Assembly: GCA_946406115.1 (NCBI GenBank)
Contig: OX291557.1
Location: forward strand, 2,140,501-2,204,500
Source of the DNA: Apoda limacodes
Lineage: Eukaryota > Arthropoda > Insecta > Lepidoptera > Limacodidae
Direction of reading: 5' to 3'
Length of the DNA: 64,000 nucleotides
The notes beneath the pieces were generated by a model that did not search any database, was not told the DNA's origin, and saw nothing but the letters and a program-made list of their open reading frames with translations. A program made the translations under genes and the position numbers. Shown here piece after piece: positions 21,531 through 33,148 of the stretch (the stretch's first letter is position 1; each line of letters starts with the position of its first letter).

Positions 21531-21764
21531 AAAGTAGGGCCTTAAAAAAACCATAAACTAAGGTATTATATATATAAATTGTTTTCCCGTACTATAAATT
21601 AATACCATTTTGCTCTTGTTTTCCTGCGATCCCACCCAATTACCTTCTACCTTAATTACTCACGCTCACAAGCAGGTAAAATAATGAAAGATAGAAAAAT
21701 TACTTGCGCCGTACCCGTGCATGAAACATTTAGCGCGGGAGGTAGGTTTTTTTTATTTTTTATT

Positions 21765-21830
21765 TTTTTTTTATACCACTAAGGTGGCAAACAAGCCCAC
21801 GGTCCGCCTGATGGTAATATAATAGGGTCA
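21765..21830 (-). mobile_element. LINE 3' tail, minus strand
   Basis: T-run then ataccactaaggtggcaaac and ggtccgcctgatggtaa: the reversed 3' tail of the LINE at 22900-26300. Only the noncoding tail remains. Confidence 0.85.
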
Positions 21831-22899
21831 TGTGGGATTAAAAACACTCAAAATTTTTGGTAAAAATAAAACAAAGTTATTATCACTCAAAAACTCTAAA
21901 ATATTTAGATACACCTACCTATTGCATTTAAAATGAAACCTTATTTACTAATTTTTACTTACATAAATAATAAATTGCGTGTTTAGAACGTTCGTTGTCA
22001 ACTGCTATTTAAAATAAGTTTTATCATAAATTTAACACAACGTTTAGTTTAGTAACTGGACGAAAAGCATAAGATGGAAGGGCTGCAATGATGATCAAGT
22101 TTAAAAACCGAGAGCATTGCTAAGCAAGGTGGAAACTATCAATGCAAGATGCAAGTTGCTATAGTTTTTTTAAATAAATAATTATTACTGGAGGAATATA
22201 ATAATAATTGTGCCTCAACTAAAATAAATGGTATATACTAGAGTATACTCTTGTTCTTCCTTTAAAAAAAAATAGCGGTACATATTTAAAAAAATAGCGG
22301 TACATATTACGCCAGCTTAATATGTAGTTATTGCTTGTATGTAGCTTGCAAAACAAAATAACTTCTTACTAACTTTCCAGTTACGGGCAAATTCTAATAT
22401 TGTTTATGGAAAATAAAAAATGGTTACCTTATGTGAAATTTAAGGCAGGGTTTGAATGCCCAATATTTTCCCCTCCACATTTCGTCCATGCATACAGTTT
22501 AGGTGGACCTACCTTTGAAAAATATCAACCTTAAGATGCGTAAAAAAAGGCAATATTGCAAAAGCAATGGCAGAAAAATAACGGCATGACGTTGCTATAA
22601 ATTATTCATCAGGCATTTCATCGTAATGCAATAAGATGGTACTAGACTCACTAAGATTAGTATTTCACTGTGGACGGAAGTTTCTATTTGTTTCTTACTG
22701 TTTAAAAATTTACAATCTAAAACCAACCTGAATAAAAACAACAACAAACACAAAATATAGAAACAAGTTAGGGAAATGCTAAAAAAGAACAGCTCTTCAC
22801 CCTATACATACGATAAAATTGGTTTCCCTTCAACCTCCCATAATGATGTCTGTACTGTCTCTTATGGTTAACAAATTTAAACAGATTTGAATTAATTTG

Positions 22900-25800
22900 A
22901 AGATCGCGGCTTGCTGGTTCGGCGGTCAGGGAGACCTGATGAAACGGCTGACCGCTGGCCGCCCGCAGGTTGAACGGGATCCCGAACCCAGGGATCACTT
23001 AATCTCCGCCCTGGGAGGCTGATTCGCCAGCCTGTGTAAAGTATCTGAAGTGGTAGTCGTGCCGGAGAAGGAGACCGGAGTGGACCCGGCTACTACAACA
23101 GAGGGGGATCAGGGGCCCTTCCGCCCGCCGTGCCAGTAACCGTATCATCTGTGGCGAGCTTTGGCAGTTCTAGTACCGCAACTTTTGTCCTCTAAGCTGT
23201 CAGTGCAGTGAATCCTCATCTTTAATCTAAATAACACTTTCAAAAAATAAAAAATATGGCAAGAAATAAAAGAAAAAGAGTTTATTCAGCGGCCGCTCCA
23301 TCCACATTTAATGTGGACTTTTGCAACATTAGGGGTATTCACGCAAATCTTAACGCAGTCCACCTCCATCTGGAGACTGCGCAGCCGACCATTCTTTTTC
23401 TAACGGAGACGCAGATATCCTGCCCGGCCGATACATCATACCTTCATTATCCCGGTTACAAACTTGAGCACAATTTCGTGAGTCGTGCCGGTGTATGTAT
23501 GTTCGTCCGGGAGGATATCTGCTGTCGCCGCCTTCATAGCCTTGAAGACAGGGACCTGTCGATATTGTGGGTGCGCGTAGATTACGGCGGCCACACTCGT
23601 ATCTATGCGTGCCTATACAGGTCTCATAGCGGTGACACGGACGTAACTCGACTCTTCACGCACCTGAGTTTGACGACTGACAAAGTTCTAGAGCAATATC
23701 CCACAGCAGAACTAGTTATTTTGGGAGACTTTAACGCCCACCATCGCGAGTGGCTCAGTTCTCGAACCAATAACTATGCTGGGATATCTGCTCACGAATT
23801 TGCTCTGACCTATGGATTCTCTCAGCTGGTACTTTCTCCAACGAGAATACCAGATATAGAGGAACATACGAGCTCCTTACTGGACCTTCTGCTGACTACT
23901 CGTCCGGACGGATACTCCGTCTCAGTGGATGCGCCTCTTGGCTCCTCGGACCACTGTCTCGTTCGGACTCAAGTGTCATGCACACAACCTGATCCTTCTG
24001 GGCCAACTAATTGGCGTCGTGTGTGGCACTATAAGTCGGCAGACTGGGATGGATTGCGAGAATTTTACGCATCGTACCCGTGGAGGCAGATCTGCTTTAA
24101 CTCAGAAGATCCTGACGTCTGCGCAGCCGCAGTCACTGAGACAATCCTTGCTGGTATGGAATGCTATATTCCTAACCCGCGAGTAGCTGCCGGCGTCAAA
24201 AAACGACCGTGGTTTAATAGGTCTTGCAGAAAAGCTAAAATTCTTAAGCAAAATGCATATGAGGCTTGGACCACGGCTCGTTTTAATAAGGATCCGAATA
24301 TTTCTGAGTTAAAACGCAAATTAAATGCTGCCTCGAGGTTCAGTAAGAAAGCAACTGCCAGAGCAAAATTCCAATTCATCGGCAAAATAGGTGGGCGACT
24401 TGCGAGCTATCCTTCTGGGAGTCGTGCTTTCTGGTCGCTTGCCAAAGCTGCCGAAGGGAACTTCTGCCAGTCGTCGTTACCACCACTGAGAAAGACCGAT
24501 GGTGACTTGGCCCATAGTGCTAAAGAGAAAGCCGATCTACTGGGCAGTCTCTTTGCCTCGAACTCGAATATGAACGATGAAGGCGCTGTACCACCTACTA
24601 TACCGTGGTGCGGTAAGACCATGCCGGAAATCTCCATAACGCAGCGGGAGGTCAGGCGGGCGTTGCTCTCTCTAGACGTTCATAAGTCGAGTGGGCCAGA
24701 CGGTATACCAGCAGTGGTGCTTAAGCAGTGTGCTCCTGAGTTATGTCCTGTACTCACGCGCCTCTTCGCGCTTTCCTACTACACTAGGCAATTTCCGTCT
24801 TCATGGAAGACTGCGAATGTGCACCCGGTGCCCAAAAAGGGCGATAGATCAGATCCATCGAATTACAGGCCTATCGCTATTACCTCTCTCCTCTCTAAGG
24901 TGATGGAGCGTGTGATCAACACACAGCTTTTGAGATACCTAGAAAAACATGACCTGCTCAGCGACCGCCAATATGGCTTTCGCCACGGTCGCTCGACTGG
25001 TGACCTTCTAGTGTATCTCACACACCGATGGGCACTAGCCATTGAGAGTCAGGGGGAGGCATTGGCATGTAGCCTGGACATAGCGAAGGCGTTCGATCGG
25101 GTCTGGCACCGCGGTCTTCTATCGAAGTTGCCATCTTACGGAGTGCCCGAGGGTTTGTGCAAATGGGTGGCTAGCTTTTTGTCCGGCAGACGCATACGAG
25201 CCGTAGTTGACGGTAGTTGCTCTGATAGCATGGACATTAATGCTGGTGTCCCGCAAGGCTCTGTGCTGTCTCCTACGCTGTTTCTACTGCATATCAATGA
25301 CATGTTGGACATGAACAACATACATTGCTATGCAGATGACAGTACTGGAGACGCTTTTTACACGGGTCGTGCAAACATCCCTCGTTCCGTTGTGGAGGAA
25401 AACCGCGGAGAACTTGTGTCTCAAATCGAGACCATACTGTCCCAGGTCTCTGACTGGGGACGGGTAAACTTGGTCCGATTCAACCCTACAAAGACACAAG
25501 TGTGCGCGTTCACCGCTAAGAAAACTCCATTCACTGTAGTCCCACAATTCCAGAACACTCCCCTCTCCATCTCCAAGAGCATTGGGATCCTTGGTGTCGA
25601 CATCTCCAGCGATGTTCAGTTCCGAGATCATTTATCAGATAAGGTGAAGCTGGCGTCCAAAAAACTTGGTGTACTCAACAGAGCGAAGCAGTACTTCACG
25701 TCGGGGCAAAGGTTGTTACTTTACAAGTCGCAAGTTCGGCCCCATATGGAGTACTGCTGCCATCTCTGGGCAGGTGCACCCGGATACCAGCTTGGCCCTT

Positions 25801-26265
25801 TTGACTCGGTTCAACGACGGGCTGTGAGAATTGTCGACGATTCCAAACTCACTTGCGGTATCGAGCCCTTAAGTCTAAGGAGAGACTTTGCCTCACTGTG
25901 TGTGTTCTACCGCTTGTACAATGGGTTGTGTTCTGAGGAATTGTTCGAAATGATGCCCACGGCTACTTTCTACCATCGCACCGCTTGCCATCGGCAGGGA
26001 ATCCATTCTCACACTTTAGAACCTAAATGGTCGCGTACAGTGCGGTTTCAGAGAAACTTCCTCCCGCGAACGCTTAAGTTGTGGAATGAGCTCCCTGCCA
26101 AGGTATTCTGCAAGGACTACAGTATGGAGTTCTTCAAGAAAGAAGTTATTAGATTTCTGAAGGGTCGGCAACGCGCAAGTGATACCCCTGGTGTTGCAAG
26201 CGTCCATAGGCTACGGTGACCGCTTACCATCAGGCGGGCCGTAAGCTTGTTTGCCACCTTAGTGG

Positions 26266-26296
<31 letters not shown>

Positions 26297-26300
26297 TAAG
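22900..26300 (+). mobile_element. Jockey/CR1-type LINE, probably near full length
   Basis: Comprises a GC-richer leader (about 22900-23255), one long EN-RT ORF (23256-26219), a short 3' tail with gcttgtttgccaccttagtg and a poly(A) run at 26269-26296. No ORF1 with zinc knuckles is recognisable upstream, so ORF1 may be deleted or absent in this family. The exact 5' end and target-site duplication could not be set. At least ten truncated relatives lie in the same window. Confidence 0.88.
23256..26219 (+). CDS. LINE endonuclease-reverse transcriptase, 987 codons, uninterrupted
   Basis: The N-terminal APE-type endonuclease (residues about 18-240) has its catalytic set: N24 in NIRG, E51 in LTET, D158/N160 in GDFN and S231-D232-H233 in SDH. 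The reverse transcriptase (about 450-720) has SGPDGIP (479-485), NYRPIA, LDIAKAFDRV (607-616), GVPQGSVLSPTLF (664-676) and the active site YADD (692-695). The C-terminal region includes HTLEPKWSRTVRFQRNFLPR. It works in target-primed reverse transcription of its own RNA. No stop or frameshift in nearly 3 kb, so it is young and could still be active. The ATG at 23256 is chosen because it sits right after a stop-rich leader. Codon usage is more GC-rich than the intron around it. Confidence 0.93.
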   Translation: MARNKRKRVYSAAAPSTFNVDFCNIRGIHANLNAVHLHLETAQPTILFLTETQISCPADTSYLHYPGYKLEHNFVSRAGVCMFVREDICCRRLHSLEDRDLSILWVRVDYGGHTRIYACLYRSHSGDTDVTRLFTHLSLTTDKVLEQYPTAELVILGDFNAHHREWLSSRTNNYAGISAHEFALTYGFSQLVLSPTRIPDIEEHTSSLLDLLLTTRPDGYSVSVDAPLGSSDHCLVRTQVSCTQPDPSGPTNWRRVWHYKSADWDGLREFYASYPWRQICFNSEDPDVCAAAVTETILAGMECYIPNPRVAAGVKKRPWFNRSCRKAKILKQNAYEAWTTARFNKDPNISELKRKLNAASRFSKKATARAKFQFIGKIGGRLASYPSGSRAFWSLAKAAEGNFCQSSLPPLRKTDGDLAHSAKEKADLLGSLFASNSNMNDEGAVPPTIPWCGKTMPEISITQREVRRALLSLDVHKSSGPDGIPAVVLKQCAPELCPVLTRLFALSYYTRQFPSSWKTANVHPVPKKGDRSDPSNYRPIAITSLLSKVMERVINTQLLRYLEKHDLLSDRQYGFRHGRSTGDLLVYLTHRWALAIESQGEALACSLDIAKAFDRVWHRGLLSKLPSYGVPEGLCKWVASFLSGRRIRAVVDGSCSDSMDINAGVPQGSVLSPTLFLLHINDMLDMNNIHCYADDSTGDAFYTGRANIPRSVVEENRGELVSQIETILSQVSDWGRVNLVRFNPTKTQVCAFTAKKTPFTVVPQFQNTPLSISKSIGILGVDISSDVQFRDHLSDKVKLASKKLGVLNRAKQYFTSGQRLLLYKSQVRPHMEYCCHLWAGAPGYQLGPFDSVQRRAVRIVDDSKLTCGIEPLSLRRDFASLCVFYRLYNGLCSEELFEMMPTATFYHRTACHRQGIHSHTLEPKWSRTVRFQRNFLPRTLKLWNELPAKVFCKDYSMEFFKKEVIRFLKGRQRASDTPGVASVHRLR

Positions 26301-27174
26301 AGAATGGCCAACTAACAAAATTTGGTCCATTAAGGGTTGAGACAACATTTTAGTCGCAACCTTAGGTTGGACCGTTTTGATTGTATAACAATAATGTTAA
26401 CGTGTATATGACACGAAATAGGCGGAAATTATAAAACTTTCATTCGTATAATGATCAAATAGACGTCATGTAACATAATAAAGCCAGCCGGCAGCACTGT
26501 CACGCACAGCACAGCATACCACGTATAGTGCTTTACTCAAACAATGCGAGTGGTTTCAACAAAACCAGCTCAGAAGATCATTGAAGAGGTTGTCAAAATA
26601 ATGATTACAGCATTTTTGAGTAAAGGGAATTTTTGTATTAAAATAATGGAACAAACTGAACTAGTGTGGGTAAATTTTCTTAACCAGTGGATAATTAATC
26701 ATTTCATTTATTTGTTTGGCCGTGGATCAAAGTTAAAAAATGTGTTCATTCGTTGTTGGCCATTTGCAAACTACCTACGGCATCGAATAAATATGATAAA
26801 TTGAGAGATACTTACTTGTGTGAATAGAACTGTTGCTTGAAGGAATCATATTTAATACGTTCAGAACATTTGTCGTCAAAGTTCAAATAGTCGTTTGTCA
26901 ATTCTATGTTATTTTATGACGACGATCTCCCTTATCCTATATCAACATGTGAGTTTACAACAACTACCTTTCTACCAGTGTTTACCTAGGAAGGCAATTC
27001 AGTTCGATAGTTAATAGTAATAACTTATGAAACACACGTCAACCGATGTATCTATCGAAAATATAAAGTGATTTACAAAAGATTTTCGAACTAATATTTA
27101 CAAATTTTATTCACTCAAATAAAAGTATATTTTGCACCAGAACTTTTTACTACTTACTTGATAATTTTTCTGTG
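26300..27174. other. Intronic sequence, nothing recognised
   Basis: Flank of the LINE; AT-rich, without repeats or plausible exons. Confidence 0.5.
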
Positions 27175-27314
27175 CACAATATCTCAAGCTCATCCACAAT
27201 ATCTCAAGCTCATCCACAATATCTCAAGCTCATCCACAATATCTCAAGCTCATCCACAATATCTCAAGCTCATCCACAATATCTCAAGCTCACCCACAAT
27301 ATCTCAAGCTCATC
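27175..27314. repeat. 20-bp minisatellite, exactly 7 copies
   Basis: Unit cacaatatctcaagctcatc, seven copies in 140 bp with a single substitution (cacc for catc in the sixth). The near identity suggests recent expansion. Confidence 0.97.
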
Positions 27315-28254
27315 CATCAGCTCAGGACATCGCTGAGAGAGCCGCAAGATATTATGGCGCACGATGACCTTCCGGTAATTAAATAAGAGTAAATATTTTG
27401 GAATTTGCACGGAAATTAATTAAATTTATCGTGAAAACTTGAGAGACGCGACTTTCGCATCAGAGGCAGCTTTTTCTCTCTCGAAACCTCCATTTCCACA
27501 ACATTAAAACTTGCTTAAACTTTTTTACTATCTACCAACTTATTTGTATCCCCGAGGCGGAAGAATAAAACCTTCTATTTTGTTTTGAGTGGAAAAAAGA
27601 GTAAGTAAGTTACATTATCACTGTGAGCTTTAAAAAACGTATGATTATATTTTTAACAAGAGACATCCAGCTGCTCAGTGTCTAAAATAAAAAAACTGGC
27701 CAAGTGCGTGTTGGATTTCGCACAGTGACGGTTCCGTACCAAATGTAGAATATGTATACCTAAGCCGTTCGAATGTCAGAATGATTCATAAGCAGTAGGT
27801 ACGTGAGTGAACCCCTTCTATGCTAAGCATTTGATCGCAAAATAAAGTTGGTTGTAATAGGAAAAATGAGGGAATTTTGAAGAAAAAATCTTATTTATCA
27901 ATATATTGGTATTTTTTAGTAAAATATATGTTATAGGTCATTAGGATGTTTAAAAATTCTTCTGTATTAAATTTTGGTGGCTTCTCATTTCTTTGTTTTT
28001 CAATATTTTGTTGAAACAAAAAATACAGTATTTATCAAACCAACGAGCTTTAAACAACGATATCCCATTCGACAAGGTAGGTCAAATTTTTTATTTTCGC
28101 GCCCCCCTTTAGCTGTACGGGAGCCTCCCTGAAAAACATTTAAAAATAATTGTTGACAATTTGTATGGCTCTGACCCAACAAACTGCTATACTGTGAAAA
28201 TTTTATGTGTATTTGTTATATGTGATAAATTTTGAAAACGTCAAGTATTAGTCG

Positions 28255-28490
28255 ATTTTTTTCTATAATTGAGGAGTTGCCATTAAAATCCTGCACCGAT
28301 AACCGAATTAAGTGGGTGGAACCGCGGGCAAGTTTGGCATGGAGATAGTTTAAGTCCTTGGGAGAGACACAGCCTACTTGAAAACGTCCAGCGTCAGTCA
28401 GTTTTTTTTTCTATAATTGAGAAGTTGTAGTTGAAATCCTACACCGATAACCGAATTAAGGGGGGTGGAACCGCGGGAAAAAGCTAGTTT
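28255..28490 (+). mobile_element. Duplicated Helitron-like 3' end fragments
   Basis: A segment with ctataattgaggagttg, ccgataaccgaattaag and gtggaaccgcggg occurs at 28263-28334 and again at 28412-28480. The second ends in aaaaagctagt, a Helitron-type CTAG terminus at 28484-28487. A further ggggaaatcagctagt end lies at 28829-28843. All noncoding. Confidence 0.6.
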
Positions 28491-29211
28491 TGTTGTAAAT
28501 CGAGCGCCGCGCGTCGTGTCGGCTGTGGGCCGGTCGTCACTGGCCAGTGCCATATTTAAAAAATTAAGAATTATTCTTTAACTTTGGGTGTTTATTTTAT
28601 AACAGTTCATGCAAAGAAAATTGTATAGGAATTTATTTGTCGCCTTTTCTGTCTAGAAAGGAATATTTTTAAATTTATTATTAGCTATCCCGAATCGTTA
28701 GCCTTCGTGTTTTTTTTCTGTTGAATGAAATTTTAACTTTTCAAAGTTATTTTAAAATTTAAAGTTATTTACAACGTTTGACCCTTTCAGTGGTATTAAA
28801 ACGGGAAACATAAGACGGGTAACGCCGGGGGAAATCAGCTAGTATGAATGTACATACATACAATACATACAATATGTAATTCTGATGAAAATACAACAAA
28901 ATTAATGGTAAGATGTTGCTAAAATCGTATTGTACCTAAGTGGGAGGTGGTCATTTCTGGGTTACTTATTTTATGCATATATTCCCGTTACCCAACTACA
29001 CGTCAGCACCACTTTCCGAAGTGTGATGGTAATATTGCTAGTTCGATTCTTTAGATTTCGATGAGAAATTTGATGACATCTTAAAATTAGTCAGGATGTA
29101 AGAACCAATTAAAATTAAATAACACCCAATCTATCAACCAAACTGATAATAAGCTAACTGCTAACAATCTAATAATTACACTCCCCGAGTATAAAGTAGC
29201 AACACTACCGC

Positions 29212-29271
29212 GGCACGGCAACACGGCAACACGGCAACACGGCAACACGGCAACACGTCAACACGGCAACA
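29212..29271. repeat. CAACACGG 8-bp tandem repeat
   Basis: About seven copies of ggcaacac with one variant (gtcaacac). Confidence 0.93.
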
Positions 29272-29529
29272 CACAACCTCGGTCCTCGCGGGAGCTCGTT
29301 ACACAAGTTATTGGAGCCTGAACTGAACTAGCGCTCAGTTTTAATTTGCTTCCTTCCGGCTACACTCCGCAACATAAAAGTTTTCGGCGTTTTTCTTTAA
29401 AAATGTACCTATTTATAATAATATATTTTATTCTAGCGTTGGGGATAAAATAGAAACTTATTTAATTTTGAAAGTTTAAAGACATTGTTAAATTTAGTTG
29501 GTAGCAGAATCTCATTCTTCTTCTCAGTC

Positions 29530-29850
29530 GTACACTCTTGGCAGAGTGGTCGTGGTTACGGTAGGTCTTAACTATTGAGTGGCGGCTCTAGCAATGCATC
29601 TCCATTTGTTTCTATTGCAAGCATTGCGATAGCATTCACTCATTATGGATTGTGTGGTGGACTTTATGAGGTCTGACCACCTAGTCGGGGACCGCCCACG
29701 TGGTCTCTTGCCATCCATTCTACCTTGTACTACCAAACGCTCCATTGAGTCCTCTTTGCGTGTCCGAAGAAATTAAGGATTCGCATCTGGACAGTCGACG
29801 ATAATCTTTCCTTCATCTTAAGTTCTTCTTAAATCGATACGTTGGTGCGG
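29530..29850 (-). pseudogene. RTE-type LINE fragment, minus strand
   Basis: Minus-strand pieces such as QMRILNFFGHAKRTQ and RDHVGGPRLGGQTS resemble the C-terminal region of RTE-class polymerases (arginine-rich ...GKRPRGRP..RW.D...). Multiple frame changes. A different subfamily from 36240-39290. Confidence 0.55.
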
Positions 29851-30303
29851 TGAGCTGTCCAATAATAATTAATTATTTTATAAGGCAATGTTATAACATC
29901 ATCTGTCAATATTGAGTGATGAGTAGATTAGGGCTAACAAGTCTAGATATTTACGTTTTTCTTACATATATTTTTCAATGTACCAAACCAATCATATTAT
30001 TACTATTTTAATGTTTCATCAATCATTTTTCATTTTTTAATAAAAACATTCAAATTTCTAAAAAGCGAAAGTATTTATTAATTATTATTTTTTAAAAAGT
30101 ATCAGGGCTAAAAGTAAGAGGGCTCATGAATAGCGAATTATGAAGAAATAAGCAGGATATGATGCGCAAATTCTGAAGGATGCACACCAAATCTACCGTC
30201 CTATAACATAAAACTTGCATATGCCACTTCGCCAAACTACGACTATATTTACACATGACTCTGGAGAAATGATATGCTAAAATGCGAAATTGGTCTCCAC
30301 ATT

Positions 30304-30333
30304 GAAGAAGGAAGGAAGGAAGGAAGGAAGGAA
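30304..30333. repeat. GAAG microsatellite
   Basis: Seven or so copies of gaag. Confidence 0.95.
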
Positions 30334-30499
30334 GTTACTAACTGACCTAAAATCTTAGTTCGTTAGTAACCAGCTAAAAGTATATCTACATCTAATAGCT
30401 ACTAATAATTTCAATTTTTTTTTATTTCAAAATAAATTTAAACAGTGAGAAATCAATCAAAAAGAACAGCGGGTATAAGTACTAAGTACCTGGAGGACC

Positions 30500-30805
30500 G
30501 AGCTACGATCGTTTTTTTTAAAAATGCCATCTATTGTCAAGTAGCTTAACAACGCCATCTATTATCAAGTAGCTTTATCGATGCTGTGTCAGTAAAAAAA
30601 ATAGTATTACTCGCCAATAGATGTCAGGAAGAGTCATATTTTTCAGTTTATCTGCCTAAACCTAGCTCGATCAATTTATCGCCCCCGAAACTCCTTGCAT
30701 ACTAAATTTCATTAAAATCGTTGGAGCCGTTTCTGAGATTCGGATTATAAATATACATATATACATAATATATACAAGAATTGCTCGTTTAAAGGTATAA
30801 GATAA
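30500..30805 (+). mobile_element. Old retroelement 3' end
   Basis: Contains gccatctattgtcaagtagc twice (30523 and 30553), then cgttggagccgtttctgaga and tacaagaattgctcgtttaa. I recognise this terminal stretch as a common lepidopteran interspersed repeat; class not assigned. Confidence 0.55.
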
Positions 30806-31007
30806 TATTTTACAAGATTATTATGAAGATATTTTACTATATAAAATATCAAGACGTTTCAATCCAGTTGCCTGTCGTACCTTTGTCGTGTAAAGATTCA
30901 AACGTAGGTAACGGTTTGTACTAAAACAATAAAGATCTCTTTTGGTTGTAGTACACAATACAACTATTTTGAAAAAAAAATTATCTTTACTTTAGATAGT
31001 ATTTTGA

Positions 31008-31110
31008 GGCTTTTTTTTATACCACTACGGTGGCAAACAAGCTAACGGTTCGCCTGAAGCGGTCACCGGAGCGTATAGCGTTCTTTTACCTCCAACTAGC
31101 TTAGAGTCTG
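31008..31110 (-). mobile_element. LINE 3' tail, minus strand
   Basis: T-run, then ataccactacggtggcaaac and gttcgcctgaagcggtcacc: the reversed tail of the 22900-26300 LINE family. Confidence 0.85.
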
Positions 31111-31740
31111 CGCAGGCTGAATTGCCCCATGATGTGAAAAAGTTAGTGATACGAATTTACATCAGCGTTTTTAATTTCTAATTTGAAATAAATGGTAACT
31201 TCAATCTGACTTTTATTAGAGTCCCTTGAAAGTGGACATTCGCAAGAAGTGGGAAGTCGTAACTCTCAGGCGGTACCGCACTTTTACGACGTTATCGAAC
31301 TCTCCAATAACACAGCAGTAAAAATTTCATATGAACAGAAATTCAAACTTGTTCATAGCACAAAGGTTTGAGAACCATTTTTAGCATATAATAGAATATA
31401 TATATACATTTACAATTATCGACAATGATCTTGGAATTAATTATAATTTATATAAATAAATAGTGATTTCTCAATGTTATATTTTGTAGTAATTTTCATT
31501 ACATTTGTTATTGTATAATATTGTACCCAAAGGGCGCGTTATTATATTTGATAACTGTACATAGTCCACAACTTTTACTGACTCGGTAAAAGTAAAACAT
31601 GTCCATGAAACGCAATTGCAAAATAAGGCGAGTTACTTATGCATGTGTTAGCATCTTTAGGTTTGATAACATTTGAGTGTACTTAACACTCAGTTGCATA
31701 GACGCATGCAAGGTTTATACGCTGAGATCGCGTGCAGGAT

Positions 31741-32434
31741 GAATTTGATGTTGATTTTGATGTTATCACCTCTTGGCAGATGCAGGAACTGCACCTGAAG
31801 GTGGTGAACATTAGGGTGGAACGGGAAAAATTAAGTGAAAATTTAATTACTAATTTATATCGAACATAATATCGTTCTCCAAGTTCTCATCACCCAACTT
31901 ATTAAGCAGGGCAATAAACAATAAAAATTCAATTAAACTATCACGAAAAACTATTAAATAAAAATGAGTAAAAAAAAATTTTTTTTAAATACTTGCTTTT
32001 CTTAAAACATCAGAAACATATACTAATTCAATCTAACAGAAAATTGTACTAATGAATATAAACAAAATTATATCCACGTACGACTGCCTTGTACTAAAAG
32101 CAAGGCGCGCGCTACACACGAATATTTGATGTGCTAGAGTTTTAGTGGATATTAATTGAGAGTTTATCAACTGATTGTATGTAAGTGCGCACGCGTTGCT
32201 TTTCTTGCAATCGTACGTGGATATAAATTTTTTTTTTATTCATTTTGACAAAATATTTTTTTACTTTTTAGTAAAATTTTTTGTTAGATTGAATTAGTAT
32301 AATGATTCTGATGTTTTAGGAAAAGCAAGTTTTAAAAAAAAAAATTTTTACTTTTTTTTATTTAATAGTTTTTCGTGCAGGTGCAGTTCCTGCATCTGTT
32401 AAGAGGTGATGACATCAAAATCAACATCAAATTC
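31741..32434. repeat. About 690-bp palindromic fold-back element
   Basis: Outer arms 31741-31797 and 32378-32434 are inverted copies (gaatttgatgttgattttga, then ggaactgcacctg) with about three differences. Inner arms 31939-32088 and 32208-32377 pair as well (cacgaaaaactattaaataa, then cttgcttttc.taaaacatc). The apex still pairs (aaaagcaaggcgcgcgc with gcgcacgcgttgctttt). The left arm has an extra 141 bp (31798-31938). No ORF. Confidence 0.88.
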
Positions 32435-33016
32435 GTGATGTGCGACCCTCAAAACCCCCGGGTACCCATTTTGAAGATTTTTAAATTTTTCACCATTCCA
32501 AAGTAACTGTGGAATATTGTATTGTCGTCCGAGCCTAGTAAGTATGCAAAATTTCATCGAAGGGTGATAACAGGAAGTAGGTTTAATTAAGCTTGCAAGA
32601 TTCCACCACAAAATGGAAGGAAAAATAAAAATGAAAAAGGAAGCATTGTGAGTTAAATAAAAGCAAGTAAAAAGCATGCTTAGAAAATAGTTTCGATCCC
32701 TCATCGCAAGGATTTGAAGTCCAAGGCCCAGCGCGCACGGCTATGTATGAAATTATCTATACATATTAGTCAGCTAGTATAATACCTATGAGGAAGGTAC
32801 ACAACTTGTATTATTTGTATGTGTGTCTTTATGATCGGCTTGAGATGTTTGTGTTGAATTCAATATGGACTGTAAGATACTGTACATTAAATGGTCGTGT
32901 TTTCGATTTAACTAGTATATGTATAGTATATAACGTTCTTTTAGATATCCTGAACAAAAGCAGAGAAGCGGCTAGACGACAAATACACAAAAGATGGAAG
33001 TAAATGTGATACGTAC

Positions 33017-33148
33017 CGCAGTCGGCCTCGTCTGTCCCGTCAACGCAGTCCACTTGCATGTCGCACCGGTAGTGCGGCGGGATGCAGTACGTCTTGTTCC
33101 ACACGTACTGCCCGCACGTCAGCTGGCCTGCCTCGCATTCTGGCGCAG
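33017..33148 (-). CDS. LRP2: LRP2 exon: LDLa module
   Basis: One LDLa module with six cysteines: [12 protein letters not shown], then [10 protein letters not shown], then [12 protein letters not shown] with the canonical D..D..DE calcium box. The loop between the second and third cysteines is somewhat longer than in most LDLa repeats and contains an N-K-T glycosylation sequon. Acceptor gtgtgcag, donor G|GTACGT, phase 1 at both ends; length 132. The exon stands alone between introns of 22.7 kb and 15.5 kb, so it is easy to miss. Confidence 0.92.

Noticed and set aside
22768..23255. LINE leader as a complete ORF1
   Set aside because: Stops in every frame and no zinc-knuckle or coiled-coil pattern; left as leader or relic.
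27175..27314. Regular 20-bp repeats as a CRISPR-like array
   Set aside because: Units are contiguous with no unique spacers, and the DNA is eukaryotic.
27158..27367. ORF with repeated SSSTISQAHPQYLKLIHNI-type text
   Set aside because: Produced by the 20-bp minisatellite; an unlikely protein.
32399..32704. 101-codon minus-strand ORF near the fold-back element
   Set aside because: Part of it is the right arm of the palindrome; composition is AT-driven and no domain is visible.
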